A stretch of 28,515 bases of DNA, taken from the IMG/VR virus record IMGVR_UViG_3300008266_000520, positions 1-28,515 of that record; one strand, written 5' to 3'. Of this stretch, positions 8,302 through 16,400 are shown piece after piece (the stretch's first letter is position 1; each line of letters opens with the position of its first letter). The DNA is from a virus. Position numbers and translations under genes: made by a program. Under the pieces are notes generated by a model. The model made no database searches. It was not told where the DNA came from and saw only the letters and a program-made list of their open reading frames with translations.

Positions 8302-8403
8302 ATGAAAAAAACAGCAACAAAAAAAATGACGATGTCTACTAAACCAATGGCAAAAAAACCAATGGCAAATAAGTCAATGTCTATGAAAAAAGGTAAGTGT
8401 TAA
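8302..8403 (+). CDS. Lys/Met-rich mini-protein, 33 aa
   Basis: ATG 8302 to TAA 8401-8403 gives a 33-residue product of extreme composition: about 12 Lys and 8 Met including the initiator, no acidic residues, a repeated KPMA(K/N)K element and the end MKKGKC. Its position between portal and scaffold-like genes, and an A-rich start region, support translation. A role in neutralising packaged DNA or as a head-internal peptide is possible but unproven. Because a promoter-like box sits 4 bases upstream, it could instead be untranslated leader sequence of the capsid transcript. Several internal Met codons leave the start open. Confidence 0.5.
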   Translation: MKKTATKKMTMSTKPMAKKPMANKSMSMKKGKC

Positions 8404-8440
8404 TATAACACTTCAGTAAAAATTAAATAAATCAAATCAA

Positions 8441-9535
8441 ATGGAAAATTTTACAGTAAGAGACTTGGGAGAGTCTGAACAAAAGTCCGTACAAGAAATT
8501 GAACAACAACTTTTGGACAAGCACGAGGAGACTCTAAGACAACAGGATGAGGCTCAGTCGCTACAGCAAGAGATTGAGGTAGAGCCTGAGTATCCAAAGG
8601 AGACATCACTAGGTGATGAAGACGTTCTTTCATATATTAAGACACGGTATAATAAGGAGGTGAACTCTATCGAGGACTTGTTTCAGGCAAGAGAAGATAG
8701 AGAGGAGCTTCCAGAAGATGTTTCGGCATACTTCAAATTCAAGAAGGAGACTGGTAGAGGTATCGAGGATTTTGTTAAGTTAAACAAGAACTTCGATGAC
8801 ATGGAGCCAGATACCTTATTGGCTGAGTACTACTCGTTGACAGAGGAGGATCTAGACAAGGACGACATCGCATACATGATGGAGGACAAGTTTTCCTACG
8901 ACGAGGACTTTGATGACGCAAAGGAAATCAAGAAGAAGGAACTAGCCAAGAAGAAAGAGCTTGCTAAGGCAAAGAAATATTTCGATCAAATGAAAGAGAC
9001 GTACAGAACTCCTCTTGAGTCAAAAGGAGGTCTAGTCAACGAGCAGGAGGTTGAGCAGTACAATGCCTACAAGAAATATGTTCAAGATTCGCATTCGTAT
9101 CAGGAAGAGGCTTTAAAAAAATCTGAATACTTTCAGAAGAAGACGGATGAACTTTTTACCAATGATTTCAAAGGTTTTGATTTCGAGGTTGGTGATAAGA
9201 AGTATACGTTCTTGCCAGATAATCCAAGCGAGATGAAGAAGAACCAGTCGAATGTAAATAACTTCATAATGAAGTTCTTAGATAGCGACGGTTTGATCTC
9301 TGATCCAGTGGGTTACCACAAGTCTTTAGCTACGGCAATGAATCCAGACAAGATTGCAAAATTCTTCTACGAGCAAGGCAAGTCCGATGCTCTGTTGGAC
9401 AACGACAGGAAAATTAAGAACATAGACATGGAGGTTCGAAATGCTCCTCAGTCTATCAGCAACTCTGGTTTTAGAGCAGTGGCGGTTGACAACGATAGTG
9501 GTCGCGGACTAAAGATTAGAAGTAATAAAAAATAA
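8441..9535 (+). CDS. Acidic, charged scaffold-like protein upstream of MCP
   Basis: The 364-aa product is highly charged and mostly helical, with a Gln/Glu-rich N-terminus (QEIEQQLLDKHEETLRQQDE), an acidic middle (LDKDDIAYMMEDKFSYDEDF) and a Lys/Glu coiled coil (KEIKKKELAKKKELAKAKKY). The C-terminal part has FYEQGKSDALLDNDRKIKNI and a polar tail. This composition and the place between portal and major capsid gene are those of capsid scaffolding proteins, which chaperone MCP assembly and may be cleaved or expelled. No enzymatic motif is seen. The start ATG 8441 is preceded by an A/T-rich leader without a Shine-Dalgarno sequence (AAATAAATCAAATCAA). A virion-internal protein is the main alternative. 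Confidence 0.7.
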   Translation: MENFTVRDLGESEQKSVQEIEQQLLDKHEETLRQQDEAQSLQQEIEVEPEYPKETSLGDEDVLSYIKTRYNKEVNSIEDLFQAREDREELPEDVSAYFKFKKETGRGIEDFVKLNKNFDDMEPDTLLAEYYSLTEEDLDKDDIAYMMEDKFSYDEDFDDAKEIKKKELAKKKELAKAKKYFDQMKETYRTPLESKGGLVNEQEVEQYNAYKKYVQDSHSYQEEALKKSEYFQKKTDELFTNDFKGFDFEVGDKKYTFLPDNPSEMKKNQSNVNNFIMKFLDSDGLISDPVGYHKSLATAMNPDKIAKFFYEQGKSDALLDNDRKIKNIDMEVRNAPQSISNSGFRAVAVDNDSGRGLKIRSNKK

Positions 9536-9557
9536 CAATTAAAAAAACAAAAACAAA
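9536..9557 (+). promoter_or_regulatory. A-rich translation leader of the capsid gene
   Basis: The 22 bases between the scaffold-like stop and the MCP start are almost only A, with a few T and C. Bacteroidetes ribosomes rarely use Shine-Dalgarno pairing, and their most highly expressed genes carry A-rich, unstructured leaders. This is the clearest such site in the window. Confidence 0.6.
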
Positions 9558-10964
9558 ATGGGAGTTTTAAGTACACCAGGTTTTGACTTACAGCCATCTG
9601 CTGAGAAGAAAACCTTATCAACAAATTACATTACAAACTTTGATTTCTTGAATCAGTATCTTCCTGATACTTACGAGAAAGAGTTTGAGCGTTATGGTAA
9701 CCGTTCAGTTGCATCTTTCTTAAGAGCAGTTGGAGCAGAGATGCCATCTAACTCTGACCTTATCAAATGGGCAGAGCAAGGACGTTTGCATACTAAGTAT
9801 GTAGACTGCGAGAGTGGAGATGCTGTTAATTCAGATACAGCTACAATCACTGTTAACGACACATTGGTTCCTGGAAATGGCGGTATCGCTTTCCGAGTTG
9901 GACAGACAGTTATGTTGTCATCTAACGCTAATGCTGCTTTGTCAAACAAGGCTATCATTACATCTGTTGACTACACTGCTGGTACATTCGACGTAGCTTA
10001 CTACGAGGCTGGTGGTCAATCATTTGCTTTAGGAGCTGCTGTTACAGCATTCGTTTACGGTTCTGAGTTCAGAAAAGGAACATCTGGAATGGAAGAATCT
10101 TTAGAAGCTGATGACGCTATCTTCGAGAACAGCCCAATCATCATCAAAGACAAGTACGCAGTATCTGGATCAGATATGGCTCAGATCGGATGGATTGAGG
10201 TTACTACCGAGAATGGTGCTACAGGTTTCTTATGGTACATCAAGTCAGAGCACGAGACTCGTTTGCGTTTCGAGGACTACTTGGAGATGGCAATGATCGA
10301 GGCTGTACCTGCTGAGGCTGGTTCTGGAGCTATTGCTACTACTGGAGAAGTTGGAAACAAAGGATCTGAAGGTTTATTCTACGTTGTTAACAACCGTGGT
10401 AACGTTTGGTCTGGTGGTAACCCAACTACATTGGCTGACTTCGACGCTATCATCCAACGTTTAGACAAACAAGGAGCTATCGACGAGAACGTATTGTTCA
10501 TCAACCGTCAGTTCTCTTTCGACATCGACGATATGTTGGCATCACAAAACTCTTACGGAGCTAATGGTACATCATACGGTTTGTTTGATAACGACAAGGA
10601 CATGGCCTTGAACTTAGGTTTCTCAGGATTCCGTAGAGGTTATGATTTCTACAAGACTGACTGGAAGTACTTAAACGACGCTGCTTTACGTGGTGGAATC
10701 GTTGGTGGTGCTATCAATGGTGTGTTAGTTCCTGCTGGATCTACTACAGTTTACGATCAAGTTTTAGGTAAAAACGCTAAACGTCCGTTCTTACACGTTC
10801 GTTACCGTGCATCTGAGACTGAAGACAGACGTTACAAAACTTGGATTACTGGTTCTGCTGGTGGTGCTTCTAACTCTAGCTTAGATGCTATGGAAGTTCA
10901 CTTCTTATCAGAGAGAGCTTTATGTACTTTAGGTGCTAATAACTTCTTCATCTTCAAAGGATAA
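9558..10964 (+). CDS. Major capsid protein
   Basis: The 468-aa protein is the likely shell subunit. It follows portal and scaffold-like genes. It shows the block FRKGTSGMEESLEADDAIFE, then ENSPIIIKDKYAVSGSDMAQ and GFLWYIKSEHETRLRFEDYL, which I recognise from the HK97-fold capsid family of crAss-like and related Bacteroidetes phages. Residues about 80-170 look like an inserted beta domain (TATITVNDTLV ... ITSVDYTAGTFDVAYYEAGG). Arg is written mostly CGT and codons are otherwise uniform, unlike the AGA/AGG-rich neighbours, which fits very high expression. The leader is nearly pure A (ATTAAAAAAACAAAAACAAA) with no Shine-Dalgarno sequence, the strong-translation signal in Bacteroidetes. A strong terminator follows 16 bases after the stop. 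Confidence 0.9.
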   Translation: MGVLSTPGFDLQPSAEKKTLSTNYITNFDFLNQYLPDTYEKEFERYGNRSVASFLRAVGAEMPSNSDLIKWAEQGRLHTKYVDCESGDAVNSDTATITVNDTLVPGNGGIAFRVGQTVMLSSNANAALSNKAIITSVDYTAGTFDVAYYEAGGQSFALGAAVTAFVYGSEFRKGTSGMEESLEADDAIFENSPIIIKDKYAVSGSDMAQIGWIEVTTENGATGFLWYIKSEHETRLRFEDYLEMAMIEAVPAEAGSGAIATTGEVGNKGSEGLFYVVNNRGNVWSGGNPTTLADFDAIIQRLDKQGAIDENVLFINRQFSFDIDDMLASQNSYGANGTSYGLFDNDKDMALNLGFSGFRRGYDFYKTDWKYLNDAALRGGIVGGAINGVLVPAGSTTVYDQVLGKNAKRPFLHVRYRASETEDRRYKTWITGSAGGASNSSLDAMEVHFLSERALCTLGANNFFIFKG

Positions 10965-10980
10965 GAATAGTTGAAATATC

Positions 10981-11017
10981 ACAGAGCCTCATCAGTGAGG
11001 CTCTGTATATTTTTTTT
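10981..11017 (+). terminator. Strong intrinsic terminator after the capsid gene
   Basis: A perfect 11-bp stem (ACAGAGCCTCA at 10981-10991, TGAGGCTCTGT at 10996-11006) with a TCAG loop is followed by ATA and eight T (11010-11017). It lies 17 bases after the MCP stop and should end or strongly reduce the capsid transcript. No TAnnTTTG box is seen between it and the gene at 11043, so that gene may depend on read-through. Confidence 0.92.
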
Positions 11018-11042
11018 ATAAATAAATTTTAAATCATATCAA

Positions 11043-11783
11043 ATGAAAGCAAATGCTACACCAACGGACAAGATCTATGTCCTAAAGAGTAAGAGTAAGC
11101 CACTATCCTTTATGTTGGCTTCAAGAAATTCAAGTCGTTACCCGTTATTCTACTTTGACGGAAAGACAAACAGAGCGTTAAGATACGCAAGAAACCAGAA
11201 ATCACCCTTCGAGGATGAGCAGGACGGAAACTTTATTTTAGAACCAATAGTATTTACAGATGGTGCTCTTTCTGTTCCTCAGAATAATCCTGTACTTCAG
11301 GAGTTCTTATCGTTACACCCAGATAATGGGAATGTTTTCGAGGAGGTAAACATTGAAAAGGACGCAACGTCTGAGGTTGATAGACTATCAAATGAGTTAG
11401 ATGCACAGATCACAGCAAGGGATTTAAGCTTAGATATGCTTGAGTCTGTGGCCAGGGTATTGCTTGGATCTAAGATCGATAGAATGTCTACATCTGAACT
11501 TAAGAGAGATGTCTTGGTGTACGCCAAGAAGAATCCTATCACGTTCTTAGAGATGTTGAACGATCCTATGCTTCAGTTGCAGAATACCTGCGCTAAGTTC
11601 TTCGAGAATGATTTGTTGAGACTGAAGAACAAGGGTAGAGATATCTACTTCAATCTCCCACAAAATAAGAAAAAATTATTGACCGTTCCTTATGGAGAGG
11701 ACAGTAACTACATATTGGCATCTTATCTACAGACGGACGAGGGTATCGAGGTACTTCGACTGTTAGAGAATAAGTTGCAGTAG
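11043..11783 (+). CDS. Conserved head/neck-module protein, 246 aa, unknown function
   Basis: The protein has an N-terminal beta-rich domain with KPLSFMLASRNSSRYPLFYF, DGKTNRALRYARNQKSPFED and EQDGNFILEPIVFTDGALSV. A helical C-terminal half follows with LDAQITARDLSLDMLESVAR and VLLGSKIDRMSTSELKRDVL, ending NKKKLLTVPYGED ... YLQTDEGIEVLRLLENKL. I recognise this as a recurrent protein placed right after the MCP in crAss-like and related phages, but no function is known to me. It might be an auxiliary capsid or head-completion protein. It lies between two terminators and has no obvious promoter of its own; its start has an A/T-rich leader. Confidence 0.75.
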   Translation: MKANATPTDKIYVLKSKSKPLSFMLASRNSSRYPLFYFDGKTNRALRYARNQKSPFEDEQDGNFILEPIVFTDGALSVPQNNPVLQEFLSLHPDNGNVFEEVNIEKDATSEVDRLSNELDAQITARDLSLDMLESVARVLLGSKIDRMSTSELKRDVLVYAKKNPITFLEMLNDPMLQLQNTCAKFFENDLLRLKNKGRDIYFNLPQNKKKLLTVPYGEDSNYILASYLQTDEGIEVLRLLENKLQ

Positions 11784-11819
11784 CGTTCATTATATTTGAA
11801 CGTTCACGAAAACGTGAAC
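11784..11819 (+). repeat. Overlapping inverted repeats (CGTTCA/TGAACG family)
   Basis: Three nested palindromes occur here. CGTTCA (11784-11789) pairs with TGAACG (11797-11802). TGAACGTTCA (11797-11806) is a perfect palindrome. GTTCACG (11802-11808) pairs with CGTGAAC (11813-11819) around an AAAA loop. A TATATTTG box (11791-11798) overlaps the first. This could be a repressor operator or RNA hairpins; no T-run follows. Confidence 0.7.
11791..11798 (+). promoter_or_regulatory. Bacteroidota-type -7 element TATATTTG
   Basis: TAnnTTTG match inside the loop of the first inverted repeat and overlapping the TGAACGTTCA palindrome. Any transcript begun here would run straight into the hairpins and the intrinsic terminator at 11823-11852, so it would be mainly a short RNA unless termination is relieved. 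Confidence 0.35.
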
Positions 11820-11822
11820 AAG

Positions 11823-11852
11823 AAGCACTTCTGAACGGAGTGCTTTTTTTTT
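11823..11852 (+). terminator. Intrinsic terminator upstream of the neck genes
   Basis: The stem AAGCACTTC / GGAGTGCTT (9 pairs including one T-G) closes a TGAAC loop and is followed by nine T (11844-11852). It ends the transcript of the gene stopping at 11783. The loop plus its next base reads TGAACG, complementary to the CGTTCA units just upstream. Confidence 0.88.
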
Positions 11853-11854
11853 GC

Positions 11855-11862
11855 TATCTTTG
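11855..11862 (+). promoter_or_regulatory. Bacteroidota-type -7 element TATCTTTG
   Basis: TAnnTTTG match 2 bases after the terminator T-run and 16 bases before ATG 11879. It should restart transcription for the neck and tail genes from 11879 on. A separate -33 TTG is not evident, and the T-run may occupy the spacer. Confidence 0.65.
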
Positions 11863-11878
11863 TAAAAAGTTTTTGAGC

Positions 11879-12571
11879 ATGATAAATTCGGTGAGATCTA
11901 CCGTAATGTCTGTGGCTAACAAGAATAACTTTGGGTATATTACACCTGAGGACTTCAACTTGTACGCTAAACAGGCTCAGTTAGATATATTTGAGGATTA
12001 CTTCTACCAGTACAACAACTGGATAATTAGACAAAACAATAGAGCTTCAAATAGTTCTTACGCAAATATCGTTAAGAACTTAGAGGAGGTAATAGAGACT
12101 TTCTCTAGTACGGTTGCACTTACGTATTCCGCAGGTGAGTTCGCTCTTCCTAGCGACTATTACTACCTAAATACGATACGATACAACAACACAAAGGAGG
12201 TAGGAAAGGTTTCTCAGAACAAGGTATTGAACCTTCTGTCATCTAACCTGACGTCACCTTCTGTGCTTTACCCTTCGTACACGCTTGAGGGTGATAGTAT
12301 AACGGTGTACCCAAGCACGATACAGACAAACATAAAGGCTCAGTACATCAGGGTACCAGCTGATCCTAAGTGGACATACATATCTTTGTCTGGAGGAGAG
12401 CCTGTGTTTTTTCAGAACGCAACTGACTACCAAGACTTTGAGCTTCCATACACTGACGAGCCTCTTTTGGTGGCTAAGATACTACAGTACGCGGGTATGT
12501 CTATAAGAGAGGGTGACCTATACACGTTCGGGAACCAAGAGGAAATGAAAAATAAACAACAAGAAGGATAA
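11879..12571 (+). CDS. Neck / head-tail connector-type protein 1
   Basis: The frame could be extended to a GTG at 11840, but that stretch is the terminator stem, its T-run and the -7 box, so ATG 11879 is the right start and the product has 230 residues. It begins INSVRSTVMSVANKNNFGYI, then TPEDFNLYAKQAQLDIFEDY, a common opening of podovirus neck (tail-tubular A/gp4-like) proteins in Bacteroidetes phages. A beta part follows with FALPSDYYYLNTIRY (LP at 90-91) and a C-terminal helix. It probably forms one of the dodecameric rings under the portal. The stop overlaps the next start by one base. Assignment is from motif pattern and position. Confidence 0.75.
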   Translation: MINSVRSTVMSVANKNNFGYITPEDFNLYAKQAQLDIFEDYFYQYNNWIIRQNNRASNSSYANIVKNLEEVIETFSSTVALTYSAGEFALPSDYYYLNTIRYNNTKEVGKVSQNKVLNLLSSNLTSPSVLYPSYTLEGDSITVYPSTIQTNIKAQYIRVPADPKWTYISLSGGEPVFFQNATDYQDFELPYTDEPLLVAKILQYAGMSIREGDLYTFGNQEEMKNKQQEG

Positions 12572-13488
12572 TGGCATACTTAACAGGATACCAATACTAC
12601 GAGAACTCAGGAGCGACTAACGAGTCTGAGAACTGGGGATCGTACCAGTACGTCTCTCTACAGGACATAGTGAATAACTTTATGTTGATGTACGTCGGGA
12701 ACGACAAGCTTATAAATAACGTCAACGTGTACGACGTTCTGTTTTACGCAAAGAGAGCAATTCAGGAGATAAACTACGACGCGCTTAAGGAGATTAAGGT
12801 ACTTGAGTTCAGTATATGCGACGACTTAAAATTTGTCCTACCAAACAACTACGTTAACTATGTCAGAATCTCTTTGTACAAGGATGGAGTTCTTAGACCG
12901 CTTACAGAAAATATTCAGACGAATTATAGTAACAGTTACCTTCAAGACAATAACTGTCGTGTACTATTTGATCAGGATGGAAATGTACTTGAGGGGACCT
13001 CTATCATTGATTATGACAGGATAACGGACAAGCAGAAGACTATGTACCTCGGCAGTGGACCGTTCAGTGGATCTGAGGGTTACTGCTACAACGACTCATG
13101 GTACTTCGAGTATAACATCGGTGCGAGGTTTGGTCTAAACACGGAGACTGCAAACACAAACCCTACGTACAGAATAGACAAGAAGTCTGGGGTTATAAAC
13201 TTTAGCTCTGGTATGGCTAACGAGCTGTGTATACTTGAGTACATATCTGATGGTATGGAGAACGGAGACGACTCTTTGATCACGGTGAATAAACTAATCG
13301 AGGAGTTCATGTACGCATACATCAAGTACGCTATACTAAATGGAAAGGTAAACATACAAGAGTACGTTGTACAGAGAGCCAAGAAGGACAAGACAGCCCT
13401 TCTAAGAAACGCAAAGATAAGATTGAGTAATATTCACCCAGGTAGACTCTTGATGAACATGAGGGGCCGAGACAAATGGATTAAATAG
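12571..13488 (+). CDS. Neck / head-tail connector-type protein 2
   Basis: The 305-aa protein starts at an ATG overlapping the previous TAA. After a short N-terminal arm it has the helical segment DVLFYAKRAIQEINYDALKE and a beta domain beginning KFVLPNNYVNYVRIS. The LP here sits at 90-91, exactly as in the preceding protein, so the two may be diverged relatives. The C-terminus is helical with EEFMYAYIKYAILNGK and a basic tail (RLLMNMRGRDKWIK). This order matches ring/tail-tubular A-like proteins that join portal and tail in short-tailed phages. The stop and the next start are separated by one base. No other function is suggested by the sequence. Confidence 0.72.
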   Translation: MAYLTGYQYYENSGATNESENWGSYQYVSLQDIVNNFMLMYVGNDKLINNVNVYDVLFYAKRAIQEINYDALKEIKVLEFSICDDLKFVLPNNYVNYVRISLYKDGVLRPLTENIQTNYSNSYLQDNNCRVLFDQDGNVLEGTSIIDYDRITDKQKTMYLGSGPFSGSEGYCYNDSWYFEYNIGARFGLNTETANTNPTYRIDKKSGVINFSSGMANELCILEYISDGMENGDDSLITVNKLIEEFMYAYIKYAILNGKVNIQEYVVQRAKKDKTALLRNAKIRLSNIHPGRLLMNMRGRDKWIK

Positions 13489-13489
13489 T

Positions 13490-16400
13490 ATGGCAAACAC
13501 TGCTAGTCAAAACTTTATAGCTGGGAAGATGAACAAGGACTATGATGAGAGAATACTTCCATCTGGTCAATACGTAGATGCGCTTAACATTAGGATGGGA
13601 TCTACTGAGAACAATAGTATCGGTGCAGTAGAGAACACAAAGGGGAACGTAAAGTTGACCTCTCTAATGTATGACAACATACCTCTTTCTAATGAAGCTA
13701 AGTGTATTGGAGTGTACGAGGATGGAGGAACAGAGACTATATACTGGTTCGTTTGCGATCCAGGTAGAGGAGTAGATCTTGTTCTATCTTTTAACACAAG
13801 TAATAACGTACTTGTGTACCATGTCATATCTACTTCTGTACTTAACTTTAATCAGACGTACTTAATAAATGGTATAAATCTTATAGATGATCTTTTATTT
13901 TGGACTGATAATTACAATCCACCAAGAAGAATAAATATAAATTCAAACTACGCAAATCCTATAGCTGGTGTAGATCAGATAACAGAGGACGACATAAATG
14001 TTATCGTTGCTCCTCCAATAAACTCACCAACGCTATCAATGTTTGAGAAGTCTGGTGGTCAAAACTTTATGGACGATAAGTTCATATCTTTTGCCTATAG
14101 GTACAAGTACAAGGACGGTGAGTACAGTGCTTTGTCTCAGTTCAGCGACATTGCGTTCACACCTGGTGAGTTTGGTATAAACTACGAGACTTTTGAGAAC
14201 AGCGGAATGTTTAATTCATACAACAGTGTCAACGTAAGTTTTAACACTGGTCCTAGCAACGTTGTCGGTATTGACTTGTGTTTTAAGTTGTCTGACTCAA
14301 ACATTGTAAACGTAATAGATAAGTACGACAAGCACGACCAGGGATGGTTAGATAATGACATTGAGAGTATAAACTTTACAAACCAAAAGATATACACTGC
14401 CCTTACCGAGAGCGAGCTCCTAAGATTATTCGACAACGTACCAAGACTTGCCAAGACTCAGACTACCATGGGTAACCGAATATTTTACGGTAACTACGTA
14501 GACGGATACGACATCGACACAACAATTGACTATAAACTTACAAAAGTTTCAGAAAAAATTGGGTTTAGAGAGATTCCAGTTTCGTTGTTTTCTAGTAATT
14601 ATTTAATAGAAGGTGTTGTTAGACCTATAACAAATTCAAAGATAAAGTTTGATCTAACAGGATGTGAATTAACAGAAGGAGCTAGGATAGGTTTGTCTAT
14701 ATTTATAGATCATAACTCATTTGAAGGAGATGACTCAAGCTATACTTCACCTTTAAATTTATTTAATGGAGGTATTTCATTTGTTTTGCCTCAAGACTAC
14801 GCAAGCGTTAATGAACTTATTACATCAGACGCTTTTATAAATACTATAACAACACAACCTACACTGCCAATAGCAGATTGTGCAGATGGACTATCTCTTA
14901 CAGATGACTTTAACTGCTACATAGAACCTAAGGCTGGATGGGATAAGGCTGGAACTGGAATAGATTCTTTAAATGAAGCATTTAAGATAAGTCAGGACAG
15001 TATTACTGATACATACTTCTATATACAATTATTAGCTGCAAAGTATTATGAAGAGTCAGACCCTTCAAATGTTGTGTACGAGTACTTCCAAGATAATGGA
15101 TCAACTGCGTCTTATTCTAAGCTTGAATCATTTAAGAGCTTGCACAGTAACAGAGATTACGAAGTTGCGATAGTGTATATGGATAAGTATCTTAGAAGCT
15201 CTACCGCACTTGTTGCTAATAATAACACAGTATTTTTTAATGCAAATACATCAGATAATAAGAATAGTATAGACGTAACAATACCAGCAGGAGTTCTTGC
15301 TCCTTCTTGGGCAGACTACTATAAGTTTGTTATAAAACCGTCAAAGACAGAATATGAGATTATATACTCAAACATATACTACACAGACGGAGTTAGTAAC
15401 ACTACGTGGTTTCTTCTTGAAGGGAATAATGTTAGTAAGGTTAATGTTGGAGACTTCTTAATTGTAAAGGCAGACTCAAATGGACCTCTTACAAATCTTA
15501 TACGTGTAAAGGTTCTAGATATAAAAGTACAGTTAGAGAATTTTTTATCTGGACCTGACGCTGAAGGAGTTATTGAGGTTCCAGGTGTATACATGCAGCT
15601 TAGAGCTTCTAATTTTTCAGCTGGTACTACAGATTCATCTTTTGTACACAGAGAAACAGAAATTCAAGCTGTATATCCAGTTGGAGCTATAGGTGGATTT
15701 ACTGATCTTTCAGAAGAAAATCCAGATTACGATCCTTTAACTCCAGGTTCATTAGAGTATAGACCAATAGCTATACCAGCTGGTAGTAGAGTTAAGTTTA
15801 GATTTCACAATATAAGATATGGTGGTGATATTTTTAATTCAGGAGCTACGTATGAGTACACATTTGAGAAGCCTTTTATAGCAAATAGAAACTACAATAA
15901 CATGTATGACTTTGTTATTGGAGAGAATATTTCTTTTGAAGATCCTTTTAGTAATATAGCATTTTATCAGTACCAAAATTTAGTAAACGTTACTTCTTTT
16001 AACTTTTTTACTCAATATTTTGAAAATATATTTCAATTTCAATACAACACTACAAATGGTCAAATGAAACTAATGTGGGGTAGTAATATACCTAATTTAG
16101 GAGGAAATAATAACAATGCTGATGGTTATATAGATATATCATTGGCTCCTGATAACATCATATTTGAGACAGAAGGTCTTGACTCTAATGGAGAGACGTT
16201 CTACGAGGGTAGTCAGTCCCTTAGAGTTGTGAATAGATTTCACGAGAGTAGCGACGGAACTTACCAGACAGAAAATACACCAGCACTTGTCAACCTAAAC
16301 TTCTTCAACTGCTTCGCGTTTGGAAACGGTGCAGAGTGCTATAAGATTGGAGATAACTTGCTTGGTATGCCATTCTACTTAGGTTCAAGGGTTACTGCTG

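Noticed and set aside
8404-8440. Separate promoter for the scaffold-like gene
   Set aside because: The 37-base leader is A/T-rich but has no TAnnTTTG match; it reads as a translation leader on a transcript begun at 8290 or further upstream.
9558-10964. Recent horizontal transfer of the capsid gene because of its deviating codon use
   Set aside because: Its place between scaffold-like gene and terminator, and the A-rich leader, are better explained by high-expression codon selection. Composition alone does not show transfer.
11840-11878. Upstream extension of the neck gene to a GTG at 11840
   Set aside because: The extra 13 codons are the terminator's 3' arm, its T-run and the -7 promoter box; the resulting peptide (MLFFCYLCKKFLS) is an artefact.
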